Source: a virus
Strand: one strand, 5' to 3'
Virus record (IMG/VR): IMGVR_UViG_3300022690_001616
Coordinates: 1 to 33,018 of that record
DNA: 33,018 bases
Position 1 is the stretch's first letter. Each line of letters begins with the position of its first letter. This document shows, in pieces, positions 21,030 to 29,688 of the stretch. The translations under genes and the position numbers were made by a program. The notes beneath the pieces were generated by a model. That model was not told where the DNA came from. It searched no databases and saw only the letters and a list, made by a program, of their open reading frames with translations.

Positions 21030-21386
21030 CTAGCTTAATGTTACGTTTAAATGTCCTTTCACTAACTCCTTTGAAGCTTCCAGGTCTTTTTCTTCTCCGT
21101 CTTTTGTGCTCTCATCTGGTGGATCCGTAGAAACGTCTTTGGTTTGTGCTTTTAGCTTTTTGAGGTATTCGGGACTATTTGCTTTTAGCACCAATTCGGA
21201 CTGTTCTGTTTGTGTCAGAACTTGATCCTCTTTGATCGCCTTTAAAATACGGTCTTTGTCAACATCAATAAATGCCAACAGTGATCCTATCCGGTCTTTT
21301 TCGGTTGACGCACCTAGCTTTTTGCCTTCTTCGATTATTTCTGCGTAAAGGCCAGGATTTTCTGCTTTTAATTTTTCGATGCTCAT
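21030..21386 (-). other. Possible internally started scaffold (in frame)
   Basis: ATG at 21386 begins MSIEKLKAENPGLYAEIIEE, exactly where the protease-scaffold linker ends. The product would be 118 aa, helical and acidic, fitting the size and style of a lambda Nu3-type scaffold. No Shine-Dalgarno sequence precedes it, which is neutral here because most starts in this genome lack one. This is inferred from the family, not shown by the sequence. Confidence 0.4.
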
Positions 21387-22088
21387 GGTGGTAAAATTAG
21401 AAGTTGGAATATTGTTGTTTGGTTTTGGTGGATTAACTGGATCTTGATTTTCTTCTGGCTCATCTATAAACTTTGCGGCTAATTTAATTGCATCGTTTTC
21501 AATAGATGTATTAATTTGTGCAGCGATCTGTGGTGTTATTTTAACGATTTTATTGACAAGCTTAATTTGCTTTGCTTGTTGAGCAGAAAGACTAACCTCT
21601 ATTCTGTCGTCGTTAGAAAACAACTCATCCAAAGTAACGCCGGTGATCTTTTCAAATTTTGGAATATCGAGTTTCGCTTCCATTGCTTTGCGCAAATTCT
21701 TGTTAACCCTATCACGACTTTGGGCCATTGCTTCGGTCATGAGATCAGAGTTTTCAACAAAAGACGGAAACGCTGCGCGATGAAAAAGAAATTCAGCTAC
21801 ATCGTTGGATTCTACAAAATCAGCATACAGAGGTAAAAATGCGGCCATAGAAAATGCTTTGCCATCAATCTTTACTATCTTTTTACCTGGATGTTCTTTG
21901 AATTTGGTAATGGTCGCAAATCCATCCTCAGGGCCGCCGCCATTACTATTTATTCTAGCAGTTAGATCTTCGTTTTTGGCCTCATCCATCTGGCGCACCC
22001 ATTCGGTTGCGCTGAACCAATCCATGGGGCCATATACAAGAATCTCTGCCATTTGTGACAAAAATATATTTGATAACTTTTTTTTCAT
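21030..22088 (-). CDS. ClpP-like prohead protease fused to scaffold
   Basis: 352 aa. The N-terminal ClpP/S49-like domain has INSNGGG (47-52), KAFSMAAFLP with candidate catalytic S80, and FLFHRAAFP with H103. A Pro/Asn-rich linker at 211-232 leads to a C-terminal helical, charged region starting MSIEKLKAENPGLYAEI, the scaffold. An internal ATG at 21386 (residue 235) opens this scaffold, so a free scaffold could also be made as lambda Nu3 is. The start 22088 reads MKKKLSNIFLSQMAE; M13 (22052) is an alternative. Confidence 0.85.
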   Translation of the reverse strand: MKKKLSNIFLSQMAEILVYGPMDWFSATEWVRQMDEAKNEDLTARINSNGGGPEDGFATITKFKEHPGKKIVKIDGKAFSMAAFLPLYADFVESNDVAEFLFHRAAFPSFVENSDLMTEAMAQSRDRVNKNLRKAMEAKLDIPKFEKITGVTLDELFSNDDRIEVSLSAQQAKQIKLVNKIVKITPQIAAQINTSIENDAIKLAAKFIDEPEENQDPVNPPKPNNNIPTSNFTTMSIEKLKAENPGLYAEIIEEGKKLGASTEKDRIGSLLAFIDVDKDRILKAIKEDQVLTQTEQSELVLKANSPEYLKKLKAQTKDVSTDPPDESTKDGEEKDLEASKELVKGHLNVTLS

Positions 22089-22090
22089 AA

Positions 22091-22140
22091 TTGTTTACCC
22101 TATTGGGGTAATTTATATTTTTGAGAAAACCAACAATAGG
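22091..22140 (+). promoter_or_regulatory. Promoter and operator-like palindrome for the plus-strand RHH gene
   Basis: TATTTTTG at 22116-22123 matches the TAnnTTTG element, with TTG at 22091-22093 upstream as a weak -33 element (spacer 22 bases). Between them lies a palindrome, TTACCC TATTG GGGTAA (22095-22111). CCTATTG (22099-22105) is also repeated inverted as CAATAGG (22134-22140), touching the start codon. The arrangement suits a repressor that controls its own promoter and perhaps the divergent head operon. The minus-strand promoter is not evident. Confidence 0.5.
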
Positions 22141-22322
22141 TGAGTAATAAAAGAAAGGACAGGACTAAAATCGTATTGATGCTGCCAATGGAACGAAGAA
22201 TGCAAGCAAAAAACGCCGCCAAACACAAAGGCATTAGTATGAATAGTCTGCTTTCTCCTGTAATTTGTGAATATTTAGACGCCCTTCCCGAGCGCTATAG
22301 GAAAGAATACGACCCTACTTAG
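22140..22322 (+). CDS. Ribbon-helix-helix-like regulator, only complete plus-strand gene
   Basis: 60 aa from a GTG at 22140. After a basic arm (MSNKRKDRTK) it reads KIVLMLPMERRMQAKNAAKHKG then ISMNSLLSPVICEYL: a short strand, a helix rich in Arg/Lys/Ala and a second helix starting with Ser-Met-Asn. This is the CopG/Arc layout. It lies divergent to the protease gene, with an operator-like palindrome in between, and its TAG overlaps the TAA of the portal gene end-to-end by four bases. Likely a DNA-binding repressor. Confidence 0.65.
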   Translation: MSNKRKDRTKIVLMLPMERRMQAKNAAKHKGISMNSLLSPVICEYLDALPERYRKEYDPT

Positions 22323-23977
22323 GAGTCATCGTCGCCTGGTGGTTCTGGTGGAGGCTCAGTTTTTACCTCACTAACAATATCCAGGTCCTTAGATTTTTCT
22401 AACTCTTTAGCATACTGTTCCATGTTGCTATCAGAATCACCGCCATTTAAAGCCCCAGTTGCGTTTTCAATAGTTGTCAATGGAATAGAATCAGCTGTAT
22501 TTCCTAGTTTTAATCGTTCTGCCTCGACCTCCTTTTTGGGATCAATATGTGGAACGGACGCACCTTCAAAAGTTGCATTTCTGTAGCTTTCTAACACCAT
22601 TATATTGTTAGTTTCAAACGCTTGCAAATAGCCTGGTGCTTGAACTTTGTTCTTTAATATCTGAACATGCAACCAAAAGTCGTAAATAGGTTGATAAAAT
22701 TGAAATTGGAAATTTGCCCGATCCACATTTAATGTATGTTCCCAATCTTTTAAAGCTGCACGACTAGCTGAAAAATTGCTATCATATTTTGACATTGCTA
22801 CTTCCGGTGGTATACCTAGTGTTGCTGCCGTCATATCAATGTGTGCGCCAAAATAATCTTTAAAATATAATTCCTGTTGGTTGGCTGCTACTCGTTCAAT
22901 CTTTGAACCAATTGGCATGTTAAGCGCCTGTTTGTTAGTTGTAGCCGCTATGGTATTAGCAAGTTCTTTGCCTTCCTCGGATCTTGGTAAATCTGTTGAA
23001 ACAGCATCAGCGTCAAATGCTTTGACTATATTTTTTTGAAGCACATTTTCGCCTGTGGAAAATATTTGGTGAACTATTTGATAGGCTATTTTTGCGTTTT
23101 CTTCAGCACTGCCTAACACAGCCTCCTTATAGCGCTCCATCTTTTTAATGGATTCCATTACAGCAGTAATCCAAGGTAGGCCGCGAACACTATCTAAACG
23201 ATATTCCAAGCCATAAACCATAAAAGCCACAATTAGCCCATCTTTTGTTTTGGCTTCAACACGTTCGGTTGCTAATAACCTGCCGCCTTTCCTGACGTAA
23301 TACGCAACGTGCTCCCCTTTTTTATCAATCTCTATTCCGTGTAAGATTCTATTACCCTTTTCATCTGCACGAACAATTTGGTCTCTATCAAATGGCGATT
23401 GAACATGCCCCCCATCAACCAATTGAACAGTCATTTCATCTTCAAGTCTCAATATTACCAACACATCACCGCCAACTAAAGATTCGAAAAACGCTTTCTT
23501 TGCTATTAGATTTAGGTTTCTGAGTTTGGAGTAATCAATGTGCCTTGATTTTGCCAGAATCCCAAACCTTGATTCAGTGGTTACGTTGAAGTTTTCCGGT
23601 TCTAATGCTATTCCTTCAGATTCTAAAACTTTAATTTGTGGCTGTGATTGTAGTTTTAATCCTGATCCAATTGTCCATTTAGCGAACTTTTTAACAACTG
23701 TCTGAGATATATCACTTTCCAGAAAACTTTGCCATGAACGTAGTCTAAGCGCAGCATGGTCAACACGATAATCTTTAATCGGTCCTATTTCACCAAGGTT
23801 TTTTTCTCCATCAAAACCAAGGACCATAAATTGCTTATAGCTACTTGAATGTGCCTGTAATTTTGGTTGGGTTTGCCCGTTTAAATTATCGCCATTTTTA
23901 GAAAACACAGGCAGATTTTTTGCCCATGAAAACAATCTATTAACCGGCCCTGGTTTTTTATGTAAAGCTTTTTGCAT
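22319..23977 (-). CDS. Portal protein, lambda gpB-like
   Basis: 552 aa, in the usual range of lambda-type portals. The N-terminal region has VDHAALRLRSWQSFLESD, then a core with ALEPENFNVTTESRFG, AFFESLVGGDVLVILRLEDE, and the sequence GIEIDKKGEHVAYYVRK. The C-terminal half includes GAHIDMTAATLGIPPEVAMSKY and SASRAALKDWEH, the portal stem and crown pattern. The portal forms the dodecameric vertex through which DNA is packaged. The gene overlaps the gpW-like gene by 20 bases. The acidic Pro-rich end is probably disordered. Confidence 0.9.
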   Translation of the reverse strand: MQKALHKKPGPVNRLFSWAKNLPVFSKNGDNLNGQTQPKLQAHSSSYKQFMVLGFDGEKNLGEIGPIKDYRVDHAALRLRSWQSFLESDISQTVVKKFAKWTIGSGLKLQSQPQIKVLESEGIALEPENFNVTTESRFGILAKSRHIDYSKLRNLNLIAKKAFFESLVGGDVLVILRLEDEMTVQLVDGGHVQSPFDRDQIVRADEKGNRILHGIEIDKKGEHVAYYVRKGGRLLATERVEAKTKDGLIVAFMVYGLEYRLDSVRGLPWITAVMESIKKMERYKEAVLGSAEENAKIAYQIVHQIFSTGENVLQKNIVKAFDADAVSTDLPRSEEGKELANTIAATTNKQALNMPIGSKIERVAANQQELYFKDYFGAHIDMTAATLGIPPEVAMSKYDSNFSASRAALKDWEHTLNVDRANFQFQFYQPIYDFWLHVQILKNKVQAPGYLQAFETNNIMVLESYRNATFEGASVPHIDPKKEVEAERLKLGNTADSIPLTTIENATGALNGGDSDSNMEQYAKELEKSKDLDIVSEVKTEPPPEPPGDDDS

Positions 23978-24269
23978 CGACTAATCTAATATAACGCCCG
24001 TTGATACTAGGATGATTGATATATCTTTGCCTTATGGTCTCAAAATCTTGAATGCTTTTGGCTATCTGGGTTACATTCCGGTAAGTGGTTTTGATTTTTA
24101 CCTGACCATCATCTAAACTATATTCATCAATATTTCCAGTTGATGCAGCGGTTAAGGCTGTAGTTTCAAGCGCTGAAATAATCGCTTCAATAGCCGTGAT
24201 TTTAGCTAGTATCGTTGTTCGGCTTTGTATATATATAAGTTCTGATTCGTATGTAATTGACCCGCTCAT
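23958..24269 (-). CDS. gpW-like head-tail connector
   Basis: 103 aa. It has a long N-terminal helix, an acidic stretch with YSLDDGQVKIKTTYRN, a helix VTQIAKSIQDFETIRQRY and a C-terminal IRLVDAKSF. This is the small helix-strand-helix layout of lambda gpW, found between terminase and portal; here it precedes the portal directly. The start overlaps the spike gene stop as ATGA. The family match is weaker than the position, so the call is moderate. Confidence 0.5.
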   Translation of the reverse strand: MSGSITYESELIYIQSRTTILAKITAIEAIISALETTALTAASTGNIDEYSLDDGQVKIKTTYRNVTQIAKSIQDFETIRQRYINHPSINGRYIRLVDAKSFT

Positions 24270-24793
24270 ATCGTTTTTATTTCATCAATCTTTGAATCAT
24301 CAATTGTAGCTGCTGCAGGCACACCAGGCGTTATTGACACTAACGTGCTTGCTCCACCAGCAGTAACACCAGGATGAACATGCGCGTTAAAGATAGTTAC
24401 AAAAGCGTTCAATTCTGTTTTTAACAGGTCAAACCCCGTCTTTAGTTTGTTGAACCTTACCATAAAATCAGCGTTGCCACCTATTTCACAAGTCCCATCG
24501 TTTTTTTGGTAAATAAAAAATTTCACCGCTCCCGTTGAATCTGTTGAAAATGTCCTATGTTCACCAACAGCAGCAAGGGCGTTTTTGTTCAAATAACCAA
24601 TAACTACATTTTTCCCTTTTTCGTCCGTAGTTCCATAGACCGCAACCATATCTTTGATCGGGTGTGAATCTGTTCCATATGGACCCGCTTGTATTACGTC
24701 CTGAACATCACTTTTCCCAAACCGCAAAAACTTTACCTTTCGCTCTTTGGCTGCTGTGATTATTGTTGATATGACTTTGATAAAATTAAGCAT
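24266..24793 (-). CDS. Baseplate spike protein, Mu gp45/P2 gpV-like
   Basis: 175 aa. The N-terminal OB-like region has QAGPYGTDSHPIKDMVAVYG. The middle reads VIGYLNKNALAAVGEHRTFS, then TCEIGGNADFMVRFNKLKTG. The end NAHVHPGVTAGGAST places an HxH at residues 138-140, the type of apical motif that binds an iron ion at the tip of the P2 and Mu spikes. The spike pierces the outer membrane. It overlaps the hub gene by 8 bases. The overall layout is a good match. Confidence 0.8.
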   Translation of the reverse strand: MLNFIKVISTIITAAKERKVKFLRFGKSDVQDVIQAGPYGTDSHPIKDMVAVYGTTDEKGKNVVIGYLNKNALAAVGEHRTFSTDSTGAVKFFIYQKNDGTCEIGGNADFMVRFNKLKTGFDLLKTELNAFVTIFNAHVHPGVTAGGASTLVSITPGVPAAATIDDSKIDEIKTI

Positions 24794-25838
24794 GGATATT
24801 TATGCCTTCAAACAAATATTCCGGAGTCGAATCGTCATACACAGAAGGTATTACACACGTTAATGTCGATACCAATTGTTTGCTATCACCTGTTAAATTT
24901 ACGCTTTCAATAAACCACCTGGATTTTTCAAACAGGAATACTTTAGGATTCGTTACGGTAATAATGTTATTTGGTTTGATTATGGTATCGCCAATTTCCC
25001 ATTGATCGGTTTTAATAACCAGTTTCATGTTTTTTAGTTCCGCTGATAGCGCACTTTTTGCAGCTTTTAATGAATCATTATCATCGCCTGAGCTCTGGGT
25101 AATTACTTTGGGTCTGAAAACAAATGGAACAAATGGATTTATTACTGTGGCCTCACCTGCGTTTCCACCGCCGCTGTCAGCCTGTTTCATGGCCGTTATT
25201 TGTGAGTGCATTGCCTGACCATTAAACGTTAGGTTCATTTCTGTAAAATTCGGCTGGCCCGTTTCATAATGAACAATTGCCGTTTGTTTGGTTTTGGCCT
25301 TTGTGTAAACCAACCGACCCAAATTATCATGAGTTAATATGATGTCCTTTTGAACAGCCAGCTCGGTCAAATAATCTTTAATACTTTGCTTTTCGCTTGC
25401 TGTTGTAACATCAAAAACCTGATTAACATTAACCCCATCAACCACCAATTTCAAATCAAAAGGAGCTATAAGTTTTTCCGTAATTTCCCTTAAAGTCAGC
25501 CCGTCAAACTGTAATGGATATAGTGAAGTGGGAATATTGCAGTCCTCTAGAACACCTGGTAAAGAATACCCCCCCAACGAGGCCAATTGTTCTTCCTTGC
25601 TGTCTTTAAATCCTTGGCTTAATACCTGGCCACTTATTAATACTTCTCCATTGTGTTCTAATCGAGCTAAATGATAATGGCCTATCGCAGCTAATTCTAT
25701 GTGGTCTTGGTTTTCAGGATTGAAAAAAAAACTCAACCCGAATTTCGATGCAACAGAATCATATTGCAAAGTCATATCGAAATTGCTAAACAGATCAATT
25801 TTTCTGTCTCGAAACCTATCGTTTATAAAAAGTTCCAT
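24786..25838 (-). CDS. Baseplate hub protein, Mu gpP-like
   Basis: 350 aa. It has the usual hub layout: an N-terminal beta domain (FDMTLQYDSVASKFGLSFFF), EHNGEVLISGQV, and LGGYSLPGVLEDCNIPTSLY. Then comes a central domain with LREITEKLIAPFDLKLVV and the helix SIKDYLTELAVQKDIILTHD, and a C-terminal beta region ending before a DDSTPEYLFEG tail. This hub links the spike to the tail tube. The start overlaps the upstream TAA as TAATG. Confidence 0.85.
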   Translation of the reverse strand: MELFINDRFRDRKIDLFSNFDMTLQYDSVASKFGLSFFFNPENQDHIELAAIGHYHLARLEHNGEVLISGQVLSQGFKDSKEEQLASLGGYSLPGVLEDCNIPTSLYPLQFDGLTLREITEKLIAPFDLKLVVDGVNVNQVFDVTTASEKQSIKDYLTELAVQKDIILTHDNLGRLVYTKAKTKQTAIVHYETGQPNFTEMNLTFNGQAMHSQITAMKQADSGGGNAGEATVINPFVPFVFRPKVITQSSGDDNDSLKAAKSALSAELKNMKLVIKTDQWEIGDTIIKPNNIITVTNPKVFLFEKSRWFIESVNLTGDSKQLVSTLTCVIPSVYDDSTPEYLFEGINIHA

Positions 25839-27064
25839 TAGATATAATAACGAATGGTTCGGTCTTTTTTAACCAATAACAGTTCGCTCAATCCTATGTC
25901 GTTGTTTTGAATAAAGGTGTCTATGTTTTCATCCAAAACATCCAGCCCGTAAAACCTGTGAGTTAAATTAACGACATTGCTATCGTCTTCGAGAATTACA
26001 ATTCGTTCCTGGCTGGCATTCAAAGCAATGTCATATAATCTTGATACTGCAAATTTGACAAGATCATCCAGGGCTAATATTGAATCTGCATCAGGTATAT
26101 AGCTTGTTGGGCTACCACCGTTATCTGTTTGAAGGCTGTCTAAATCTTTTATTAATTTATTATAATTATCTATCAGAATTTCAATCGTTAAAAACACATC
26201 GTCTCGGTTATTATAATCAAACTCATCTGGTGTTGCTGCCGACCTTGACATTCCACTTAATATGGCTGCACCATTATTCTCATAAATCTTTTTTTCAGAT
26301 TGATCGATTATATTATCAAAGGTTAACAGAAGTCTATTAAACTGTCCAACCATCATATTAACTCTATTCTTTGCACTATCAATAAACAGCGCGGGTGCAT
26401 TTATCACGGCTTGCATTGCGTTTATGGCCGCTAATGGCTCACTGCTTGCATTCAAAATTGCTGAACTTGCTGTTGTAAATAGATTAAAATATTTTTCTGC
26501 ATCATTACTGTCGATGATTTCAGTATTTACGGCGGCGTGATAATTGTCTAAATTCGATGTCATCAATTGAACATCTGAGGAACTTGGGTCAACATCATTT
26601 ACAAAAGATGCTGCAAGTATCTCGTTTAATTCCTCTGAATCATTCTCTATTTTATCACGTGGGTCTTCACTAGTTTGGGGTGCTAAATCAGTAATGGTTT
26701 CAACAATAGTTCCTGTTATTTTGGTGACATTTTGTTGGGTATTATCAAAAGATAACGATATTGGTTGAACTATAATAAGGCCGTAAAACGGATGATCCAA
26801 CGTCCATGCACGACTATCGTTCGATGATTCATCAAATGCTGCAGCAACATCTAAATGATCGTCACCTTGAAAATAAATCTCTAAACTATAGCGCCTGCCG
26901 CGTGGCGCGCTTTTTCTTACTAACGTCCCTGGTATGTTGGGAAAATCAAATTCGGCAATGTTAAATTCTTTGTTTTTGGTAGCATTGATCCACTGTGGGG
27001 TATAGGTCTCACCGTCACCTGTTGTAATTATTAAATCAGATTGTATGTCTTCTAACCAACTCAT
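25838..27064 (-). CDS. DNA-circularization protein, Mu gpN-like
   Basis: 408 aa. The N-terminal 130 residues hold the conserved start of the family: a W near the start, EFDFPNIPGTLVRKSAPRGR, YSLEIYFQGDDH and the DHPFYGLIIVQPISLSF pattern, then a polar linker with TSEDPRDKIENDSEELNEIL. The C-terminal half is helical. The Mu gpN family is a tail/baseplate component, historically called circularization protein. It precedes the hub directly as in Mu, where the tape measure would come before it. Confidence 0.75.
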   Translation of the reverse strand: MSWLEDIQSDLIITTGDGETYTPQWINATKNKEFNIAEFDFPNIPGTLVRKSAPRGRRYSLEIYFQGDDHLDVAAAFDESSNDSRAWTLDHPFYGLIIVQPISLSFDNTQQNVTKITGTIVETITDLAPQTSEDPRDKIENDSEELNEILAASFVNDVDPSSSDVQLMTSNLDNYHAAVNTEIIDSNDAEKYFNLFTTASSAILNASSEPLAAINAMQAVINAPALFIDSAKNRVNMMVGQFNRLLLTFDNIIDQSEKKIYENNGAAILSGMSRSAATPDEFDYNNRDDVFLTIEILIDNYNKLIKDLDSLQTDNGGSPTSYIPDADSILALDDLVKFAVSRLYDIALNASQERIVILEDDSNVVNLTHRFYGLDVLDENIDTFIQNNDIGLSELLLVKKDRTIRYYI

Positions 27065-27831
27065 TTGGCAGCTGCCTTGGCAAATCGTCTTTTTGCTTCT
27101 TCAACAAAAAACTTCTCTATTTTTCCACCTGTTAACAATGCCGCCTGTTTTCTGAAAGGGCGTGCTTTCACTTTTACAACGTTGCCCCGAATAATGCTAT
27201 ATAATGGAGTGCTATTAATTTTAACTCCCTTCGGCCCTGTTTTGCGTATATCATTAATTCTATATAACACTCTGCGCGTACCGGAACCTCCTAAAACATA
27301 AGCCTCATTCCCAAAAGCTTCTTTTGCAATTATTGCAGCCCTTACATATTTCTGTTTTTTGCTTCTGCCAGCAACTCTTGAGGCGTTAATAATTTTATTA
27401 AATGGAATTTTAGAAATTCTGTTTTCATCACGAACACGACCCGTTCTTTTCTTGCCAACTCGCGCAGTGTCCAAGGGCAAAAACGGTCTGTCCGGGGTTA
27501 AGGTTCCACCTATTTCCTGATCTTCTAAATCCTGAACAGAATAATTGTTTTGACCTTTTAACAGAGTTTCAACAAATCCAACTGTGGATTTCATGACTTT
27601 TACATCAAAGCCCTTTGCACCCTCGAACCTTGAATTAGCTTTATAGAATTGGCCTCTATGGCGTTTCTCAAATGTGCTTTCGGCGCTTTTTGGCAAGGTC
27701 TCTTTTTTCATGTTCACAGCCGCCTTGGTTAATGTGCCACGTATGGCAATAGGCAAATCAGAACGATGCATTTTTTCCAGCTTATTCGTAAATTTTACAA
27801 GCCCCTTGGTATTTATATTAAGCTGTGTCAT
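27061..27831 (-). CDS. Tail-completion protein, gpZ/HK97-gp10-like
   Basis: 256 aa, basic. It opens with a short strand and helix (GLVKFTNKLEKMHRSDLP), a helix AIRGTLTKAAVNMKKETLPK, an FEKRHRGQFYKANSRFEG basic stretch and a C-terminal VKARPFRKQAALLTGGKIEKFF followed by a helix to the end. This is the layout of minor tail protein Z and of HK97 gp10-like proteins. They act at the tail terminus. The position before gpN rather than in the head-tail interface is unusual. Confidence 0.55.
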   Translation of the reverse strand: MTQLNINTKGLVKFTNKLEKMHRSDLPIAIRGTLTKAAVNMKKETLPKSAESTFEKRHRGQFYKANSRFEGAKGFDVKVMKSTVGFVETLLKGQNNYSVQDLEDQEIGGTLTPDRPFLPLDTARVGKKRTGRVRDENRISKIPFNKIINASRVAGRSKKQKYVRAAIIAKEAFGNEAYVLGGSGTRRVLYRINDIRKTGPKGVKINSTPLYSIIRGNVVKVKARPFRKQAALLTGGKIEKFFVEEAKRRFAKAAAK

Positions 27832-28757
27832 GCACCGGGAACTTGGAATGAAAATGGTGTAGTTAAAAGCAATGCATCTGTTAGCGTATCTGTAGACGGC
27901 ACACGTGTTCTTACTTCTAATTCTGTGTCACTCAATCTTTTGGCACTACAATTTGCCGCAATTGTTCCGCCGGTTGCTGAAATCTGAAAATATGTCTCGG
28001 CAACATGAAACAACGCGGACGAAGAGGTTACTTTATAAATTCCAACACCTGTGCGTGTCCATGTAAGACCAATGTTGAAGTCAACCGTGTTTTCTATTAC
28101 ACTAACGGTTGGGGCAGCGGTTCCTGTCTGGGTAAGAAGCGCTTTATATTTACCATGAAAAATTGGCGAAGGCGCGGATATTAGCACACATCCACCCCCA
28201 AGAGATGAATAAACGAATGTAGCCCCTGAATTTGGTTTTATAACAAGCCTTCCATTAAATATTCCGGCATTATCACCAACACGAAAACGAGTAAATCCAG
28301 CCGGTGGTGCTGAAGCATCCCTTTCAATAACTAACTCAAAAGACACATCACGATTTAAAAGATGAATAAGCGTTCCGTCTTCACGCGTAGTTATATAATT
28401 AACAATAGATACATCTGAATCATCAATAAGATAAGTATTGTCCGCTGTTGCTAATGGAAGGGCAATTCTGCCAGGGGTTCCCAACACATCAATTGCTGGT
28501 GGTTGCCCTCTAAATGTTTTTATCAGGCTTTCATAATATTGAAATCCATCATAATCGTTGTCTGGTAAATCATTTGGCACTATTCCAGAAAGGGCGAACA
28601 TACGCGCAAAATATTGGAAGTAATCCGCATGTGTAACCATGTCCAATAAAGTGCCTTGGATTATAGGTGGTCCTGCGTCAATGTCTCTTATATTACCATA
28701 CAGATATTGTCCATCTGGTGCATCAACATTTTGCTTGTCTTTTAATTCTATAGCCAT
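27828..28757 (-). CDS. Tail-fibre-like protein, 309 aa
   Basis: The N-terminal 80 residues read as a fibre attachment region: NIRDIDAGPPIIQGTLLDMVTHADYFQYF, FALSGIVPNDLPDNDYDGFQYY. The rest is beta-rich, with repeats of Gly/Ser/Thr and a C-terminal LTDALLLTTPFSFQVPGA. This is the typical start of phage receptor-binding fibres. No chaperone or DGR sequence follows. It lies directly after the HNH-AP2 gene and before the tail-completion-like gene, so it is probably a short fibre or adaptor. Confidence 0.5.
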   Translation of the reverse strand: MAIELKDKQNVDAPDGQYLYGNIRDIDAGPPIIQGTLLDMVTHADYFQYFARMFALSGIVPNDLPDNDYDGFQYYESLIKTFRGQPPAIDVLGTPGRIALPLATADNTYLIDDSDVSIVNYITTREDGTLIHLLNRDVSFELVIERDASAPPAGFTRFRVGDNAGIFNGRLVIKPNSGATFVYSSLGGGCVLISAPSPIFHGKYKALLTQTGTAAPTVSVIENTVDFNIGLTWTRTGVGIYKVTSSSALFHVAETYFQISATGGTIAANCSAKRLSDTELEVRTRVPSTDTLTDALLLTTPFSFQVPGA

Positions 28758-28759
28758 GG

Positions 28760-29686
28760 CTAAACAGTTTGGTTTTCTTGTGTTGATTTAATCGCATTCA
28801 TAGCTTCAATTTCTTGATTAAAATATCCAAAAAAAGTTCTCTTGCCGTTTATCGTTAATCTTGAAACCCATTTTTTATGGGTCATACACCATGAAACGCC
28901 TTGATATTTAGATGAATTATTTCGAACAATTCGGTCTTCTTGGTGTTCTACCGATATATTATTTAACACAGCTTTATCTCCAAATTGTTTTAATGCTTCA
29001 AAATTGTATGCATGGGCCGCATCTGTTTCATTAATATAAGTCCCCAAATAAATGAGCTTAGAATTAACTATTATTGATGCCTGCCAATGTCCTGTTTGTT
29101 TAAGCTTGGCAACACCCATATATTTAGACGATGCATTTGGAGGCCTTAAGAATCTTGTTTTTTGTGGTCTTGGTAATTTAAAATCGACCTCATTAATTCT
29201 AGCAAATTCACCATGATGTTTTTTAGCCCCTATATTGTATGCTGCAACTGCCTCTAATTCCGTTTTATATACGCCTAAAGAGATTGCTTTTCTGTTAACC
29301 GTTATAATGGCTGTCCATTGCCCATTTTTGCCCCTTTGCCGAACTCCCTTATATTTGCTTGCTTTACCACCAGACGATTTTCTGTTCATTATATTTTGTT
29401 GGGCTGTGCAAATTCTCAAATTATCGCGGCAATTATTTAATGAATCCCCGTCCTTGTGATCTACAATAATTTTAGGATTGTCAACACCCATTATTTGCCT
29501 GTGCATTGAAATAAATTTCTGGTTATAATACTTTTCACCCTCATGTATTATATACTTTCTTTTTGCACGCTTGGCATATAAATAGCCTTCCTTACCTATT
29601 GCTGACCATTTCCATTGACTTAAATCTTCATAGTCTTCATCATCAACCTTGGTAAATACGCCACGTGTTAATTTTATTTTTTTCAT
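28760..29686 (-). CDS. HNH endonuclease with three AP2 domains
   Basis: 308 aa from ATG 29686; a TTG at 29692 also fits. It has an HNH region (SMHRQIMG, IVDHKDGDSLNNCRDNLR; D76-H77 and N89 as core residues, no flanking Cys knuckles), then three AP2-like DNA-binding domains beginning KYKGVRQRGK (111), KYMGVAKLKQ (189) and KYQGVSWCMT (260), each followed by a W and a Y/F-G-x-Y/F strand. This is the layout of free-standing HNH-AP2 homing endonucleases. It sits between DUF2313-like and fibre genes and is the only gene of its kind here. Confidence 0.85.
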   Translation of the reverse strand: MKKIKLTRGVFTKVDDEDYEDLSQWKWSAIGKEGYLYAKRAKRKYIIHEGEKYYNQKFISMHRQIMGVDNPKIIVDHKDGDSLNNCRDNLRICTAQQNIMNRKSSGGKASKYKGVRQRGKNGQWTAIITVNRKAISLGVYKTELEAVAAYNIGAKKHHGEFARINEVDFKLPRPQKTRFLRPPNASSKYMGVAKLKQTGHWQASIIVNSKLIYLGTYINETDAAHAYNFEALKQFGDKAVLNNISVEHQEDRIVRNNSSKYQGVSWCMTHKKWVSRLTINGKRTFFGYFNQEIEAMNAIKSTQENQTV

Positions 29687-29688
29687 AT

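Noticed and set aside
27828-28757. Diversity-generating retroelement target in the fibre gene
   Set aside because: No reverse transcriptase or template repeat is found in the window and no variable repeat pair was noticed in the fibre-like gene.
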